From Spirochaetales bacterium (lineage in GTDB: Bacteria; Spirochaetota; Spirochaetia; DSM-27196; SKKC01): 6,686 bases of DNA. Every line of letters begins with the position of its first letter. The stretch's first letter is position 1. The notes under the pieces are model-generated. The model ran no database searches. It had not been told where the DNA came from and saw nothing but the letters and a program-made list of their open reading frames with translations. The stretch covers positions 1-6,686 of the forward strand of contig SLAN01000017.1 in the NCBI GenBank assembly GCA_007126865.1, in the 5' to 3' direction. The position numbers and the translations under genes are program-made. This document shows, piece after piece, positions 5,642 to 6,686 of the stretch.

Positions 5642-6686
5642 ATGGCACAGCAATCATCGGCCGGTGGACGTGTGAAAGATGGGACCGGCCCCACGACGCT
5701 ATTCGAACGACTGTTCTCATCTCTGCTCGGCGGCAACGACACAGAACGCCAGAAGCGGCGTCAGCTGAAAATTATCGCGAAACGGTTGAGCCGGAGTCGG
5801 TACAAGTACTATAAGCCGCGAACCGAGCTGGCTTTGCCCGGGCTCGCGAGGTTCTTTCTCGACATTTACAAGGTGATCGGACCGGCTCAGAAGCTCCTGC
5901 ACAACGCGCGGGAGAGCAAGGCGTTACAGCAGATCGTGATCGAGCACTTTTTCACCGACGAGCAGCGCGCCATGCGAGAGAATCTGTACGAGGAATCGCT
6001 TCGCGAGCTTGCCGAGAGCAAAGAGCCGAAGGAGCTTGCCGCCGCCGCGAAGGCACAGCTGCAACAGTTCTACGCGAGTTTCGAGACGGCAACGATTCGG
6101 CGGATAAACGCGGCGTCGCAGCTGATGCAGCGCATGTTCGATCTCGTCTCGTTCGATTACTTTTTTGTGCTGCGCAAGTTCGACGGAAGCTTCCCTGAGG
6201 ATGGGTTCAACGCGAGTCCGAAGTTCGACGCGATTAACGCCACATACGTGTGCGACGATCTCAAGGATTTTCTCGAGGTGCTCCAACCGCTGCCGAAAAC
6301 AGGCGACTGGGACGCGGTCCTGGAGATACTGAAGGAGTATCGCAATGTCGATGTGGTCAATCGCAGCGCCTGGAAGAAGTTGCTCGGAACCCTCGATTCG
6401 GTACGCCGCAGCGATGTTCTCGCCGATATCGTGCGCCACGCCGAGAAGGATCCCTGGTTCGAGCCCGCCGAGCGAGGCATTCACGCCGGCGGTATCGAGC
6501 CGTACCTCGAGAAGGTAAAACACGAGACCGAATCGGTGATCCAGGCGATTATGCTCGAGCGCCGCAAACAACGGCTCGACAAGCTGTGTATGGAGGTTTT
6601 CGGAACGACCGCCATCAGCCGATCGAAAAACTACACTCAGAAGGTGAGTGAGATGATCTCCGCCCGGGCGCAAACCTCATACCGGC
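5642..6686 (+). CDS. Uncharacterised helical protein, resembles a spirochaetal family of unknown function (DUF5312-like); partial
   Basis: The frame is open for 348 codons from ATG 5642 and runs off the right edge. There is no signal peptide or membrane segment, so the product is probably cytoplasmic. It is rich in charged helices. Visible features are a strongly basic stretch (RQKRRQLKIIAKRLSRSR at 36-53, then YKYYKPR), an aromatic segment FDYFFVLRKFD (171-181), a CDDLKDFLEVL segment (204-214) and a second basic helix LERRKQRLDKL (305-315). I recognise no catalytic motif. The overall pattern recalls spirochaete proteins of unknown function about 550 residues long; this is from memory and uncertain. 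The ATG is preceded by GAGG only 2 bases away. A GTG at 5672 with GGTGGA upstream is an alternative start that would remove 10 low-complexity residues. It is divergent from the aminotransferase, so a functional link to the leftward genes is not indicated. Confidence 0.65.
   Translation, partial: MAQQSSAGGRVKDGTGPTTLFERLFSSLLGGNDTERQKRRQLKIIAKRLSRSRYKYYKPRTELALPGLARFFLDIYKVIGPAQKLLHNARESKALQQIVIEHFFTDEQRAMRENLYEESLRELAESKEPKELAAAAKAQLQQFYASFETATIRRINAASQLMQRMFDLVSFDYFFVLRKFDGSFPEDGFNASPKFDAINATYVCDDLKDFLEVLQPLPKTGDWDAVLEILKEYRNVDVVNRSAWKKLLGTLDSVRRSDVLADIVRHAEKDPWFEPAERGIHAGGIEPYLEKVKHETESVIQAIMLERRKQRLDKLCMEVFGTTAISRSKNYTQKVSEMISARAQTSYR

Noticed and set aside
5924..6673. Open minus-strand frame of 249 codons
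   Set aside because: It is antisense to the rightward gene, which has the better start context and a more convincing protein sequence. The minus-strand frame has no ribosome site or motif that I can see.

Overview
The window reads as ordinary chromosomal DNA from a GC-rich bacterium. A free-living spirochaete is my best guess. The reasons are a divergent, soluble chemoreceptor-like coiled-coil protein, a solute-binding lipoprotein, an MsmX/UgpC-type ABC ATPase, and a rightward gene resembling an uncharacterised spirochaetal protein family (DUF5312-like). All of this is recognition from memory; no search was run. I see no insertion sequence, CRISPR array, tRNA, rRNA or phage gene.

Layout: four genes run leftward (minus strand) and one runs rightward. 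From right to left on the minus strand they are a fold-type I PLP aminotransferase (5553-4258), a solute-binding lipoprotein (4255-3026), an ABC sugar-transporter ATPase (2916-1765) and a long cytoplasmic MCP-like coiled-coil protein (1631 to beyond base 1, so cut off at its C-terminus). The rightward gene (5642 to beyond 6686, also cut off) is divergent from the aminotransferase across an AT-rich gap of 88 bases.

Transcription units: the aminotransferase and lipoprotein genes are separated by only 2 bases (TGAGAATG) and are probably co-transcribed and translationally coupled. The ATPase has its own plausible sigma-70 promoter (TTGACA-N17-TACCCT), a strong Shine-Dalgarno sequence, an inverted repeat in its leader and a clear intrinsic terminator. 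The MCP-like gene starts afresh just past that terminator, from a good promoter (TTGTCA-N17-TATACT).

Function: the lipoprotein and ATPase are two of the three parts of an ABC importer, but no permease is present. The ATPase may therefore be a shared one that serves several importers. The most interesting object is the MCP-like protein. It has a recognisable receptor hairpin tip in which the residues that form receptor trimer contacts are replaced. About 90 residues later it has a segment resembling the catalytic helix of the CheZ phosphatase (D-x-x-x-Q), and then a possible second, degenerate hairpin tip.
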